This document shows positions 16,648 through 24,695 of a DNA stretch of 64,000 bases, piece by piece (positions within the stretch are counted from its first letter, which is position 1; each line of letters begins with the position of its first letter). The stretch is from CAMDPA01 sp965223035 (lineage in GTDB: Bacteria > Pseudomonadota > Alphaproteobacteria > Rhizobiales > Hyphomicrobiaceae): positions 1 through 64,000 of the forward strand of contig OZ244980.1 in NCBI GenBank assembly GCA_965223035.1, read 5' to 3'. The notes under the pieces are model-generated. The model worked only from the letters and a program-made list of their open reading frames with translations, did no database searches and had not been told where the DNA came from. The position numbers and the translations under genes were made by a program.

Positions 16648-17520
16648 TCAGCGTGCTCCTTCGGCCGAGCGTCGCCACGCGGTTGCCACGACGCGGGCGG
16701 CAAGCACGCCTGCCAGGTGCCGGCGGTAATCGGCCGAGGCATGAAGATCGGTATTCGGGTCGATGCCGTCCCGCACGGTCGCATCGACCTTGGTCAGCAG
16801 CCCGGTGTCGATACTTTGGTCGGTGAGCAACGCTTCCACCGCCGGCATCCGCGTCGGCCGATCGCCAACCCCGATCAAGGCGAGGTGGGCCGCGGCAACG
16901 CGTCCATCGCGCTGAACGATGGTGGCCGCAGCGGCCGCCAACGCGAAGTCCCCATGGCGCCGGGCCACCTCCTCAAACGCCCAGCCCTCGCCAGCGCGCA
17001 GCTTTGGCAGCCGCACCTCTACGATCATCTCGTCGGGCGCAAGGCTGGTGGTCAGGGCCGCGCGGAAAAACCGTTGCGCCGGCTCGACGCGCGCCCCGCT
17101 GATCGATTGGAGCGCGATCTCGGCGTCCAGCAGGCAGGCCAACATCGGCCATTCCGCCGCCGGGTCCGCATGCGCCAAGCTGCCGGCGATGGTGCCGCGA
17201 TTGCGGATCGCGAGATGGGCGACGTGCGACATCGCCGCGCTGACGACCGGCACATGGCGGGCGATGATGGGGGAGGTCTCGACCGCGAAGTGGCGGGTCA
17301 GCGCCCCGACGCGGATCTGATCACCGCTGTCATGGATGTAAGCCAGTCCGGCCAGCCGGTTGATGTCGATCAGCTTAGTCGGCCGTGCCAGGCGGAAGTT
17401 CAAGATCGGCACCAGGCTCTGACCACCGGCGAGCAGCTTGGCCTCGCCGTCGGCGCCGAGGCTGGCCAGCGCGTGCTCGACCGTCGTGGCGACCAGGTAA
17501 TCGAACTGCGCCGGCTTCAT
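16648..17520 (-). CDS. Molybdenum hydroxylase FAD-binding subunit, CoxM family
   Basis: 290 residues. FAD pyrophosphate-binding motifs are LLAGGQSLVPILNFR (about residue 31) and RNRGTIAGSLAHADPAAEWP (about 110), followed by the CO_deh_flav_C domain. It is the first gene of a five-gene minus-strand operon (FAD, [2Fe-2S], MBL, large subunit, SDR) with gaps or overlaps of 1 to 8 bp. GGAGACAAGG precedes the ATG. Its promoter must lie between 17521 and 17673, after the thioesterase gene, unless the thioesterase is part of the same transcript. Confidence 0.93.
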   Translation of the reverse strand: MKPAQFDYLVATTVEHALASLGADGEAKLLAGGQSLVPILNFRLARPTKLIDINRLAGLAYIHDSGDQIRVGALTRHFAVETSPIIARHVPVVSAAMSHVAHLAIRNRGTIAGSLAHADPAAEWPMLACLLDAEIALQSISGARVEPAQRFFRAALTTSLAPDEMIVEVRLPKLRAGEGWAFEEVARRHGDFALAAAAATIVQRDGRVAAAHLALIGVGDRPTRMPAVEALLTDQSIDTGLLTKVDATVRDGIDPNTDLHASADYRRHLAGVLAARVVATAWRRSAEGAR

Positions 17521-17673
17521 CGCCCTTGTCTCCGGTTTGAAGCATCGTGACAGGCCATTGCCGCGCGCCGCCGGTGCGCTTCGCTTGCAAGTGTGCCGTC
17601 AACCCCGCGCGTAAGGCAAGCTACCGCATCGACCGCGCTCGCAGGCCGGTGGCGATAGTTTCAATCGTACCCG

Positions 17674-18135
17674 TCAATCGCGCCCGCCGGCTGCCGTCGG
17701 GCGCATCAGTGGGGCGAGCGCCGCGCGCAGTTCAGGCGGTAGCGGGACCGGCCGGTTGGTGACTCGGTCGACATAAACATGGATGAAATGACCTTGAGCC
17801 GCGGCGATCGTGTCGTCGTCGCGGAACAGGCCAACCTCGTAGCGCACGCTGGAATTGCCGATATGGGCCACACGCAGACCGGCGTGCACGATCGACGGAA
17901 AGGCGATCGGGCTAAAATAGCGGCACGTGGTCTCAACCACCAGCCCGACCACCTGGCTCTGCTCGATGTCGAGTACACCCTTCAGCATCAAATACTGATT
18001 CACCACGGTATCGAAGTACGAATAGTAGACGACATTGTTCACGTGTCGGTAGACATCATTATCCATCCAGCGCGTGGTGATGTCCTGGAAGTATGCGTAA
18101 TCGGTGCGTTGATGCGGCTCAGGGCGGTGGCTCAT
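17674..18135 (-). CDS. Acyl-CoA thioesterase, 4-hydroxybenzoyl-CoA thioesterase-like hot-dog fold
   Basis: 153 residues from the ATG at 18135. The motif TTRWMDNDVYRHVNNVVYYS matches the 4HBT helix, and the Asp of MDNDVYRH corresponds to the catalytic Asp of the Pseudomonas 4-hydroxybenzoyl-CoA thioesterase class. The family is a homotetramer that splits acyl- or aroyl-CoA. It lies 153 bp upstream of the hydroxylase operon on the same strand and may be co-transcribed. This could mean the pathway has a CoA-thioester stage, which is inference. Confidence 0.88.
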   Translation of the reverse strand: MSHRPEPHQRTDYAYFQDITTRWMDNDVYRHVNNVVYYSYFDTVVNQYLMLKGVLDIEQSQVVGLVVETTCRYFSPIAFPSIVHAGLRVAHIGNSSVRYEVGLFRDDDTIAAAQGHFIHVYVDRVTNRPVPLPPELRAALAPLMRPTAAGGRD

Positions 18136-18346
18136 GGCAGGCGGTCTCTTTTGCTGGCCCTTACGGTCGACGGGGCGCACGGCGTTCCATTGGGGTTGGA
18201 GGTGTTCGGTGCCGTCCATCGGTATTCGCAGCTGCAGCATGATGCAAGTGAGCGAGCCTTGCCAACCTGACCGTGCGATGGTTCCATGCCGCCGAAAGAG
18301 GCACCGTGGCGTACGGGGCGCTGAGCTGAGCTGAGTGGAGAAGTGA

Positions 18347-19084
18347 ATGACGATTTTGCGCGTGAGCGATCTGCGCGCCGGCTACGGTGAAATCGAGGTC
18401 TTGCACGGGATCAGCTTGGAGGTCGAAAAAGGCGAGATCGTTGCCCTGATCGGCGGCAACGGCGCCGGCAAAACGACGATGCTGAAGACGATCTCGGGAC
18501 TGATCCGCGCCCGCTCCGGTCGCATCGAGCTGGAAGGCAAAGAGATCCAGCGCTTGTCGGCACACAAGATCGTCAACCTGGGCGTGACCCAGGCGCCGGA
18601 GGGGCGGGCCATGCTGACTCGCATGACCGTGTACGAGAACCTTCAGATGGGCGCCTATTCGCGCTCCGATGCCGAGGTTGGTTCGGACATCGATGCGATG
18701 CTGGAGCGGTTTCCGGCGCTGAAGGCGCGCTCGAGCCAACCGGCTAGCGTGCTGAGCGGGGGTGAGCAACAGATGTTGGCGATCGCGCGCGCGCTGATGG
18801 CCCGGCCACGACTGTTGCTTTTGGATGAGCCGTCGCTGGGTCTAGCACCAAAAATCATGGTCGAGATCTTCCGCATCGTGCATGCACTGCGCGACGAAGG
18901 GATCACCATTTTGCTGGTCGAACAGAATGCGCGAAGCGCACTCAGGTTGGCCAACCGTGCGTACGTGTTGGAGCGCGGCAACGTGGTGTTGTCGGGAACC
19001 GGGGAGGCGTTGCTGACCAACGAGCAGGTCCAGCATATGTATCTCGGCCAGCAGGCCGGTGAAGCGCAGCCGGCGACGGGTTGA
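18347..19084 (+). CDS. livF: ABC transporter ATP-binding protein LivF
   Basis: 245 residues: Walker A GGNGAGKTT, signature LSGGEQQMLAIARAL, Walker B LLLLDEPSLGLAP and the switch His-equivalent region ILLVEQNARSALRLA (Gln/Asn in LivF proteins). GTGGAGAAGTGA precedes the ATG. It is the fourth transporter gene but is cut off from livHMG by 6.3 kb of minus-strand catabolic genes, so it needs its own promoter in 18136-18346. Confidence 0.94.
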   Translation: MTILRVSDLRAGYGEIEVLHGISLEVEKGEIVALIGGNGAGKTTMLKTISGLIRARSGRIELEGKEIQRLSAHKIVNLGVTQAPEGRAMLTRMTVYENLQMGAYSRSDAEVGSDIDAMLERFPALKARSSQPASVLSGGEQQMLAIARALMARPRLLLLDEPSLGLAPKIMVEIFRIVHALRDEGITILLVEQNARSALRLANRAYVLERGNVVLSGTGEALLTNEQVQHMYLGQQAGEAQPATG

Positions 19085-19091
19085 GGGGCGC

Positions 19092-19469
19092 TCAATCGAA
19101 GGTGTAGACACCGGTCGAGAAGCTGACCTTCAGCGCGAACGTGCCTTCGCTGACGCGCCAGGGCATGATGCGGAAGGTGCGAAAACCGAGCTTGTGAAAC
19201 GGGTCGTTATTGGCAATCTCGGTCGCCGCCTCCAGCGATGGCGCGCGGTAGATGATGAGGCCCGATCCGGTCGGAGTATCATCGGGTCCCAGAAATGGGC
19301 CGGCGGCAAACATGATGCCCCGTCGCTCAAGGTCGTATTGATATTGCAGGTGCTGGTCGCGAGCGGCGTTTCGGTCGCCCGGTGGTGGTCCGTCAACCGG
19401 CTCTGTAAAGATGACAAACAGCTTCTTGTTCAGCCTGTTCGCGGCGTGTGCCGGCTGGCCTTCCGACAT
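19092..19469 (-). CDS. YciI family protein
   Basis: 125 residues of the YCII (dimeric alpha/beta barrel) family: KLFVIFTEPVDG at the front, RRGIMFAAGPFLGPDDTPTG in the middle with the family's GPF segment, and DPFHKLGFRTFRIMPW with the conserved DPF-type block. Family members are small enzymes, for example dehalogenation-related muconolactone processing. A role in rearranging or hydrolysing a ring-cleavage product would fit the neighbours but is inference. It is convergent with livF (7 bp between stops) and probably co-transcribed with the VOC gene upstream. Confidence 0.82.
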   Translation of the reverse strand: MSEGQPAHAANRLNKKLFVIFTEPVDGPPPGDRNAARDQHLQYQYDLERRGIMFAAGPFLGPDDTPTGSGLIIYRAPSLEAATEIANNDPFHKLGFRTFRIMPWRVSEGTFALKVSFSTGVYTFD

Positions 19470-19606
19470 GGTCCACCTCTATTGACGACGTACCCGTTGG
19501 TTGACACGGCCAGGCGAAGGTCGCGGTCGGCGTCGATCACCCATGGGACGACATCGATTGGGCTTCACGCATGGCTTCGAGACGCGCGTGTGCGAGAGAT
19601 GTGCGC

Positions 19607-20545
19607 TCAGCCGTGCAGGCCTTTAGCGATGATCTCCTCGCAGCGTTCGTTGCGCTCCGCCAGCACCAGCCCATGCATCGCGCGCCGTATGTCCGGGGTC
19701 GGTGCGTCCGCCAATCCCCAGCGGCACGGACCGAAATTGTTCCAATAATCAGGTCCATGCCACGGGTAGTCGTCATCGACGATCTGCGTCATGCCGGTGG
19801 TGTACTCGGTGACGAACCCGTTGGGCTCGACAAAATAGGAGAACACGTTGTCTCCGGGGCCATGCCGACCGATTCCCCACGCGACATCGAAGCCGCTTTG
19901 GCGTAGCCGACCGGCGCCGCGCAACAGGCCCTCGACTGCGGGCAGCTCGTAGGCGATATGATTGAGGCTGGCGCCCTCGGCGCGGGCCAAGGCGATGCTG
20001 TGGTGGTCCGAGCAACAGCGCAAAAAGTCCATGATGACCGTAGTGTCGGAGAGACGGAAACCAAGCACATCTTGGAAAAAGGCCATCTGTTCATCATAGC
20101 GCGCGGCGTTGATGACCACATGTGACAGGCGCTCGGGCCGGGAGCCATCCTGCTCGACGGCGGAATGGTTGGCGACATCGGCGGATACCGAAACCGTCTG
20201 GCCTTCCGGAGAGCGCAGCGCGAATCCATAGCCGCCTCCGGCCGCCTCCGGCAGCTGATGCGGTGTGTCGAGCACCTCGGCGCCGAGCGCGGTGGCGCGG
20301 GCGTGGATGGCATCCACCGCGGCGCTATCCGAGGCGGCGAAATTGATGGATTTTAAGGCGGAGCGCGGCGCCTGGTGGAGGCCGAGCAGGTGATGATCGC
20401 CGCCGGACCCTCGCAGATAGATGCTGCCGGCGTCGCGCGACACTTCCGTCAGCCCCCAGACCTCGCGATAAAATGCGTTGCTCGCTGCCAGATCGCGGAC
20501 CGCCAAATCGATGCTTCTGAGCCCGGTTGCTGGTGCTTGGGTCAT
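19607..20545 (-). CDS. VOC-fold extradiol dioxygenase-like protein
   Basis: 312 residues with two vicinal-oxygen-chelate repeats (about 5-120 and 135-260). The second domain retains the type I extradiol metal ligands by pattern: His in RLSHVVINA, His in SLNHIAYEL, Glu in FVEPNGFVTEY. Such enzymes use Fe(II) or Mn(II) to cleave catechols next to the hydroxyl pair. The C-terminal block (DYWNNFGPCRWGLADAPTPDIRRAM) is typical of a subgroup in which hydroxylated heteroaromatics or biphenyl-like rings are substrates. The neighbouring hydroxylases suggest a role in ring opening. Confidence 0.85.
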   Translation of the reverse strand: MTQAPATGLRSIDLAVRDLAASNAFYREVWGLTEVSRDAGSIYLRGSGGDHHLLGLHQAPRSALKSINFAASDSAAVDAIHARATALGAEVLDTPHQLPEAAGGGYGFALRSPEGQTVSVSADVANHSAVEQDGSRPERLSHVVINAARYDEQMAFFQDVLGFRLSDTTVIMDFLRCCSDHHSIALARAEGASLNHIAYELPAVEGLLRGAGRLRQSGFDVAWGIGRHGPGDNVFSYFVEPNGFVTEYTTGMTQIVDDDYPWHGPDYWNNFGPCRWGLADAPTPDIRRAMHGLVLAERNERCEEIIAKGLHG

Positions 20546-20881
20546 CTGTTCACTCCACCCGTTGTAGCGCCCGGTGGGCCTGGTTCAGGCGCGGGCTCTC
20601 GTGCTGGTCGTGCTGGTCGTTCTGGTCGGTCGGTGCTTCGTCCGCCTCGCCTGTCGCCACACCGGCGTGCGGCTCATCGCTCAAGCGCCTGCTACGCCAG
20701 CCTGGTCGGCAAGCTGCGGCATAGCCGCCATAGTTTAGGGCGCTCCGCTTGACTTGCACAGAGGCTTGTTATCGTATCGAACGCCTCGGCTGCTGTCATG
20801 CATCGGCCTGCCAACCGGCACAAGGCAGATGGTCCGATGTATCGAGTCTTCCGCAGCGCTCAACACTGTTGCTGATAGCCC
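20546..20881. other. Divergent promoter region, nothing firm recognised
   Basis: 336 bp between the VOC gene (-) and the second molybdenum hydroxylase operon (+). A short run of GCTGGTCGT-like 9-bp units lies at about 20601-20632. No clear promoter boxes or regulator gene. Confidence 0.45.
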
Positions 20882-21739
20882 ATGAAGCCTCCACGATTCG
20901 AATACGCAGCGCCGACAACTGTTGCCGAGGCGGTGGCCATGCTGGCCCAATCCAATGGCGGCGCCAGATTGATGGCCGGTGGGCAGAGCCTGATGCCGCT
21001 GTTGGCGTTTCGTCTGGCCGCGCCGGAATTGATCGTTGATCTCAAGCGCATTCCCGACCTTGATCGGATCGAGATCGGCAGCGATGGCATACGGCTCGGG
21101 GCCAAGGTGCGCTGGGTCGATATCGAGACCGATGGGCGGCTGGTGCATGCGCATCCGCTGTTGGCCGCTGCCGTCGCGGACGTCGCCCACTATCAGATCC
21201 GCAACCGCGGCACCGTCGGCGGTAGCCTGGCCCACGCCGATCCCGCTGCGGAGATGCCGGGAATTGCCGTCACCTGCGACGCGACCATCGTTGCCGTCGG
21301 CGTCAGGGGTGAGCGGACGATCAAGGCGGGGGACTTCTTCTTGGGCCCGCTGCAAACGACGCTTGAGCCCGATGAGTGTATTACCCACGTTAGTTTGCCG
21401 GCATGGCCGGCGGGACGCCGCTCGGCGTTCTTGGAGTTCGCTCGACGGCGCGGCGATTTTGCGATGGCCGGCGTGGCGACATTTTACGATCCCGATGACG
21501 CGGGCCGGGCAGCCAATGTGCACATCGGCGTTATCGGCATGGGCGACAAGCCGGCGCGGCTCCTCAAGGCCGAGGCCGCGTTAGAAGGGCGCGTGGTCGA
21601 CGAGGATGCGATTATCGCAGCCGCCGCTGCGGCCAAAGCCGAGGTTAATCCGTTCGGCGATATTCATGCCGGCCCGGACTATCGCCGCGCGCTGGTCGGC
21701 ACATTGTTGGAGCGTGCACTGCGCAAGGCCGCTGGTTAA
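20882..21739 (+). CDS. Molybdenum hydroxylase FAD-binding subunit, CoxM family (second set)
   Basis: 285 residues with FAD motifs LMAGGQSLMPLLAFR (about residue 30) and RNRGTVGGSLAHADPAAEMP (about 105) and the C-terminal flavoprotein domain. It heads a plus-strand operon in the standard M-S-L order with a 48-bp gap to the next gene. It is similar in layout to the FAD subunit at 16648-17520, but the sequences differ enough that the two sets look like old paralogs, not a recent duplication. Confidence 0.93.
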   Translation: MKPPRFEYAAPTTVAEAVAMLAQSNGGARLMAGGQSLMPLLAFRLAAPELIVDLKRIPDLDRIEIGSDGIRLGAKVRWVDIETDGRLVHAHPLLAAAVADVAHYQIRNRGTVGGSLAHADPAAEMPGIAVTCDATIVAVGVRGERTIKAGDFFLGPLQTTLEPDECITHVSLPAWPAGRRSAFLEFARRRGDFAMAGVATFYDPDDAGRAANVHIGVIGMGDKPARLLKAEAALEGRVVDEDAIIAAAAAAKAEVNPFGDIHAGPDYRRALVGTLLERALRKAAG

Positions 21740-21787
21740 ATCCGGCATCCGCAGCCACCGATCCGCTTCCTTAGAAGGCAAGCCGCC

Positions 21788-22261
21788 ATGCAGGTTCAAT
21801 TCACAGTCAATGGCCAACCGATCTCGGTCGAGGTGGAGCCGCGTACGACGCTGGCCGATTGTCTGCGCGAACAGCTTCGCCTAACAGGCACGCACTTGGC
21901 TTGCGAACACGGCGTGTGCGGCGCGTGTACGGTGATTGTCAACGATCATGCGGTGCGATCGTGTTTGATGCTGGCGGTCCAGGCCGAAGGCGACTCGGTG
22001 GTGACGGTGGAGGGGCTGTCCAATGACGATAGTTTGACGCCGTTGCAGGCGTCGTTCCGCAAGCACCATGCCCTGCAATGCGGGTTTTGCACGCCAGGCA
22101 TGATCACGACGGCGCATGCGCTGCTGACGCATGAGCCGAATTGCGATGCGGACCGCGTGCGAGAGGTGTTGTCCGGCAACCTGTGCCGTTGCACCGGCTA
22201 CATTCCGATCGTGGAGGCCGTGCTCGACGCCCGCGCGACGTATGGCGGAGCCAAATCATGA
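21788..22261 (+). CDS. Molybdenum hydroxylase [2Fe-2S] subunit, CoxS family (second set)
   Basis: 157 residues with all eight cluster cysteines in place: CEHGVCGACTVIVND, CGFCTPGMITTA and LCRCTGYIPIV. It starts MQVQFTVNGQPISVEVEPR, the usual family N-terminus. The TGA overlaps the large-subunit ATG (ATGA), so the two are translationally coupled. Confidence 0.94.
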   Translation: MQVQFTVNGQPISVEVEPRTTLADCLREQLRLTGTHLACEHGVCGACTVIVNDHAVRSCLMLAVQAEGDSVVTVEGLSNDDSLTPLQASFRKHHALQCGFCTPGMITTAHALLTHEPNCDADRVREVLSGNLCRCTGYIPIVEAVLDARATYGGAKS

Positions 22262-24543
22262 GCAGCGTCAATACGCTCATTGGTCAGCCGATCGAGCGGG
22301 TCGAGGACCTGCGGTTGCTGCGCGGGCGGGGCACCTTCGTGGCGGACGTGGTGCGCGGGAATATGGTTTACGCGGTGATCGTGCGCAGCGCGATTGCGCA
22401 TGGCCGTTTGAACGCCGTGGATGCCGCGGCCGCGTTGGCGATGCCCGGTGTGCATGCCGTGATCACGGCGACAGATCTGGGAGAGCCGGTGCCGCGCGTG
22501 CCACTGCGATTGCAGCCGCTGCCGCAACTGCAGCCGTTCCATCAGCCGATGCTGGCCAAGGACAAGGTGCGCTATGTTGGTGAGCCGGTTGCCGTGGTGA
22601 TCGCCGAATCCCAGGCGATCGCTGAGGACGCGCACGATCAAGTCGTGCTCGATATCGAGCCGTTGCCGCCGATGACCGATTGGCACAGCGCGCAGGCGGC
22701 GCCGTCATTGTTGTTCGAGGAGCATGGATCCAACGCGGCGCTGACATGGCATGCTGCGCGCGGCAATTGTGACGAGGTTTTTGCAACAGCGCCCTACCGA
22801 CGTAAGGAACGGCTGTATGTGCAGCGGCATGCAGCGATGTTCATGGAGCCGCGCGGATTGGTGGCGGAATGGGATGCCGGGGCCGGCCAACTCACCGTGT
22901 GGGGCGTCGCCAAGGTGGCTTGGACCAACCGCCGGATTCTCGCCACCGCGCTGGGGTTGGCGGAAAGCGCGGTGGAGATGATCGAGGTCGATGTCGGCGG
23001 TGGCTTCGGCTCGCGCGGGGAGTTCTACCCCGAAGATTTTTTGATCCCGTTTGCGGCCAAGCATCTCGGTCGACCGGTCAAATGGATCGAGGACCGGCGC
23101 GAGCATCTGATGTGCGCCAACCATGCGCGCGAGGCGACCTGCGAGATTGAGATCGCGGCTGATGGGACGGGTCGCATTTTGGCGCTGCGCGCGCAGGCTT
23201 GGAACGATAACGGGGCCTACCTACGCACCAACGGTTCGGTCGGGCCGCGCAATATCGCGCAATTTGCTTCCGGCCCCTATCGGATCCCGCACATCGATTT
23301 TAAGACGACGATGTTGGTCACCAACAAGACGCCGACCGGGACCTATCGCGGTCCGGGGCGGTTCGAGGGGGATTTTTTCCGCGAGCGGATGATCGACTTG
23401 ATGGCCAAAGACCTCGGCTTGGATCGGGTCGAGGTGCGCCGGCTGAACCTCGTTACGGATGCCGAGATGCCCTATCCGTTGGCAACCATCACGCCTTACG
23501 ATAGCGCCACCGAACTCGACAGCGGCGACAATCCGGCGGTGCTCGATCGTTGTCTGGAAGCGTTCGGCTGGTCGGAGAAGGCACGGCTACAAGGTCAGTT
23601 GATCGACGGTCGCTACCACGGATTAGCGGTGGGATGTTTCATCGAAGGTGGCGCGGCCGGGCCATCGGAAGATGCGCGAATGGTGCTTGACGGCGATGGC
23701 GCGATCACGGTCTACCTGGGTTCGGCCTCGGTGGGGCAGGGGATCGAGACGATCATGGCGCAAATCGCGGGCGATGCGCTTGAGCTTCCATTCGACCGGT
23801 TCCGGGTCCTGCATGGCTCAACCGATATGGTGCGCGAGGGCTATGGTTCGTTTCATTCCCGCTCGACGGTGATGGGCGGCGGCGCCATTTTATTGGCTGC
23901 GGCGGCGCTGAAGGCCAAGGTCCGTGAGACGGCGGCTCAGCTGATGGGTTGCACCGCCGATGACGTGGTGATCGACGGCGACGCGGTCAGCGGGCCGGGT
24001 GGCACAACGCTGCGGTTGGCTGACGTGGCGGCGCAGCCGCTCGACGTTCATGCAACGTTTCACAACAAAAAGTATACTTACGCGTATGGAAGCCAGGCAG
24101 TGCACGTCACGGTCGATCCGGGCACCGGGCAGGTCGAGATCGTCGATTTGATGTCGGTGAAGGACTGCGGCCGCATGGTCAACCCGCTGACGCTCAAGGG
24201 GCAGGCGCTGGGTTCAATGGTGCAAGGGCTGGGCGGGGCCTTTTTGGAGCAATTTGTCTACAGCCAAGATGGGCAATTATTGAACGGCTCTTTGGCCGAT
24301 TACCTCATGCCCACAGCCAGCGATTTTCCCAACTTGCGCGCCAGCGTGATCGAATTGAAGCCGTCGCCCAATAACCCGCTCGGCGCCAAGGGTGCGGGGG
24401 AAGGTGAAATCGTGCCGATCGGCGGCCTGTTGGCGAACGCCGTGGCGAACGCACTGACGGACTATGACGTGGAGCCACGGGCGTTGCCGTTATCGCCGCC
24501 GCAGGTGTGGGCGATGATCGCGGCGGCCGGACCCGCCCGCTGA
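22258..24543 (+). CDS. Molybdenum hydroxylase large (Moco-binding) subunit, CoxL/XDH family (second set)
   Basis: 761 residues from the ATG at 22258 (MSSVNTLIGQPIERVEDLR). A longer frame starting at 22141 runs through the small-subunit gene and is not family sequence. The hammerhead domain (about 10-130) is followed by VGGGFGSRGEFYPEDF near 245, TYRGPGRFEGDFFRERMIDL near 350 and GAKGAGEGEIVPIGGLLANA near 705, which carries the catalytic Glu. As in the first set, the loop is not that of CO dehydrogenase. It is shorter than the first set's large subunit (811 aa). The substrate is unknown. Confidence 0.93.
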   Translation: MSSVNTLIGQPIERVEDLRLLRGRGTFVADVVRGNMVYAVIVRSAIAHGRLNAVDAAAALAMPGVHAVITATDLGEPVPRVPLRLQPLPQLQPFHQPMLAKDKVRYVGEPVAVVIAESQAIAEDAHDQVVLDIEPLPPMTDWHSAQAAPSLLFEEHGSNAALTWHAARGNCDEVFATAPYRRKERLYVQRHAAMFMEPRGLVAEWDAGAGQLTVWGVAKVAWTNRRILATALGLAESAVEMIEVDVGGGFGSRGEFYPEDFLIPFAAKHLGRPVKWIEDRREHLMCANHAREATCEIEIAADGTGRILALRAQAWNDNGAYLRTNGSVGPRNIAQFASGPYRIPHIDFKTTMLVTNKTPTGTYRGPGRFEGDFFRERMIDLMAKDLGLDRVEVRRLNLVTDAEMPYPLATITPYDSATELDSGDNPAVLDRCLEAFGWSEKARLQGQLIDGRYHGLAVGCFIEGGAAGPSEDARMVLDGDGAITVYLGSASVGQGIETIMAQIAGDALELPFDRFRVLHGSTDMVREGYGSFHSRSTVMGGGAILLAAAALKAKVRETAAQLMGCTADDVVIDGDAVSGPGGTTLRLADVAAQPLDVHATFHNKKYTYAYGSQAVHVTVDPGTGQVEIVDLMSVKDCGRMVNPLTLKGQALGSMVQGLGGAFLEQFVYSQDGQLLNGSLADYLMPTASDFPNLRASVIELKPSPNNPLGAKGAGEGEIVPIGGLLANAVANALTDYDVEPRALPLSPPQVWAMIAAAGPAR

Positions 24544-24695
24544 CGCCGCAGTGGACCTGTCCGCGCTTGCGCCACAATTTCCCTGTCAAATAAAATGGTT
24601 GATCTGTAGGCTGAGTTCTATATGAATATTTCGTTGCCGATCGGCTGTGGGCTGAGCCCGAGGCACGGGCTTCCACGATAGGGTAAAAGGCGAAC

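Noticed and set aside
20601..20632. A short GCTGGTCGT tandem repeat as a regulatory array
   Set aside because: Only three imperfect units, easily explained by local GC-rich low complexity.
12954..24543. Aerobic CO dehydrogenase operons (coxMSL)
   Set aside because: Both large subunits have AYRGVGR or TYRGPGR loops instead of AYXCSFR of true CO dehydrogenase, so CO oxidation should not be claimed.
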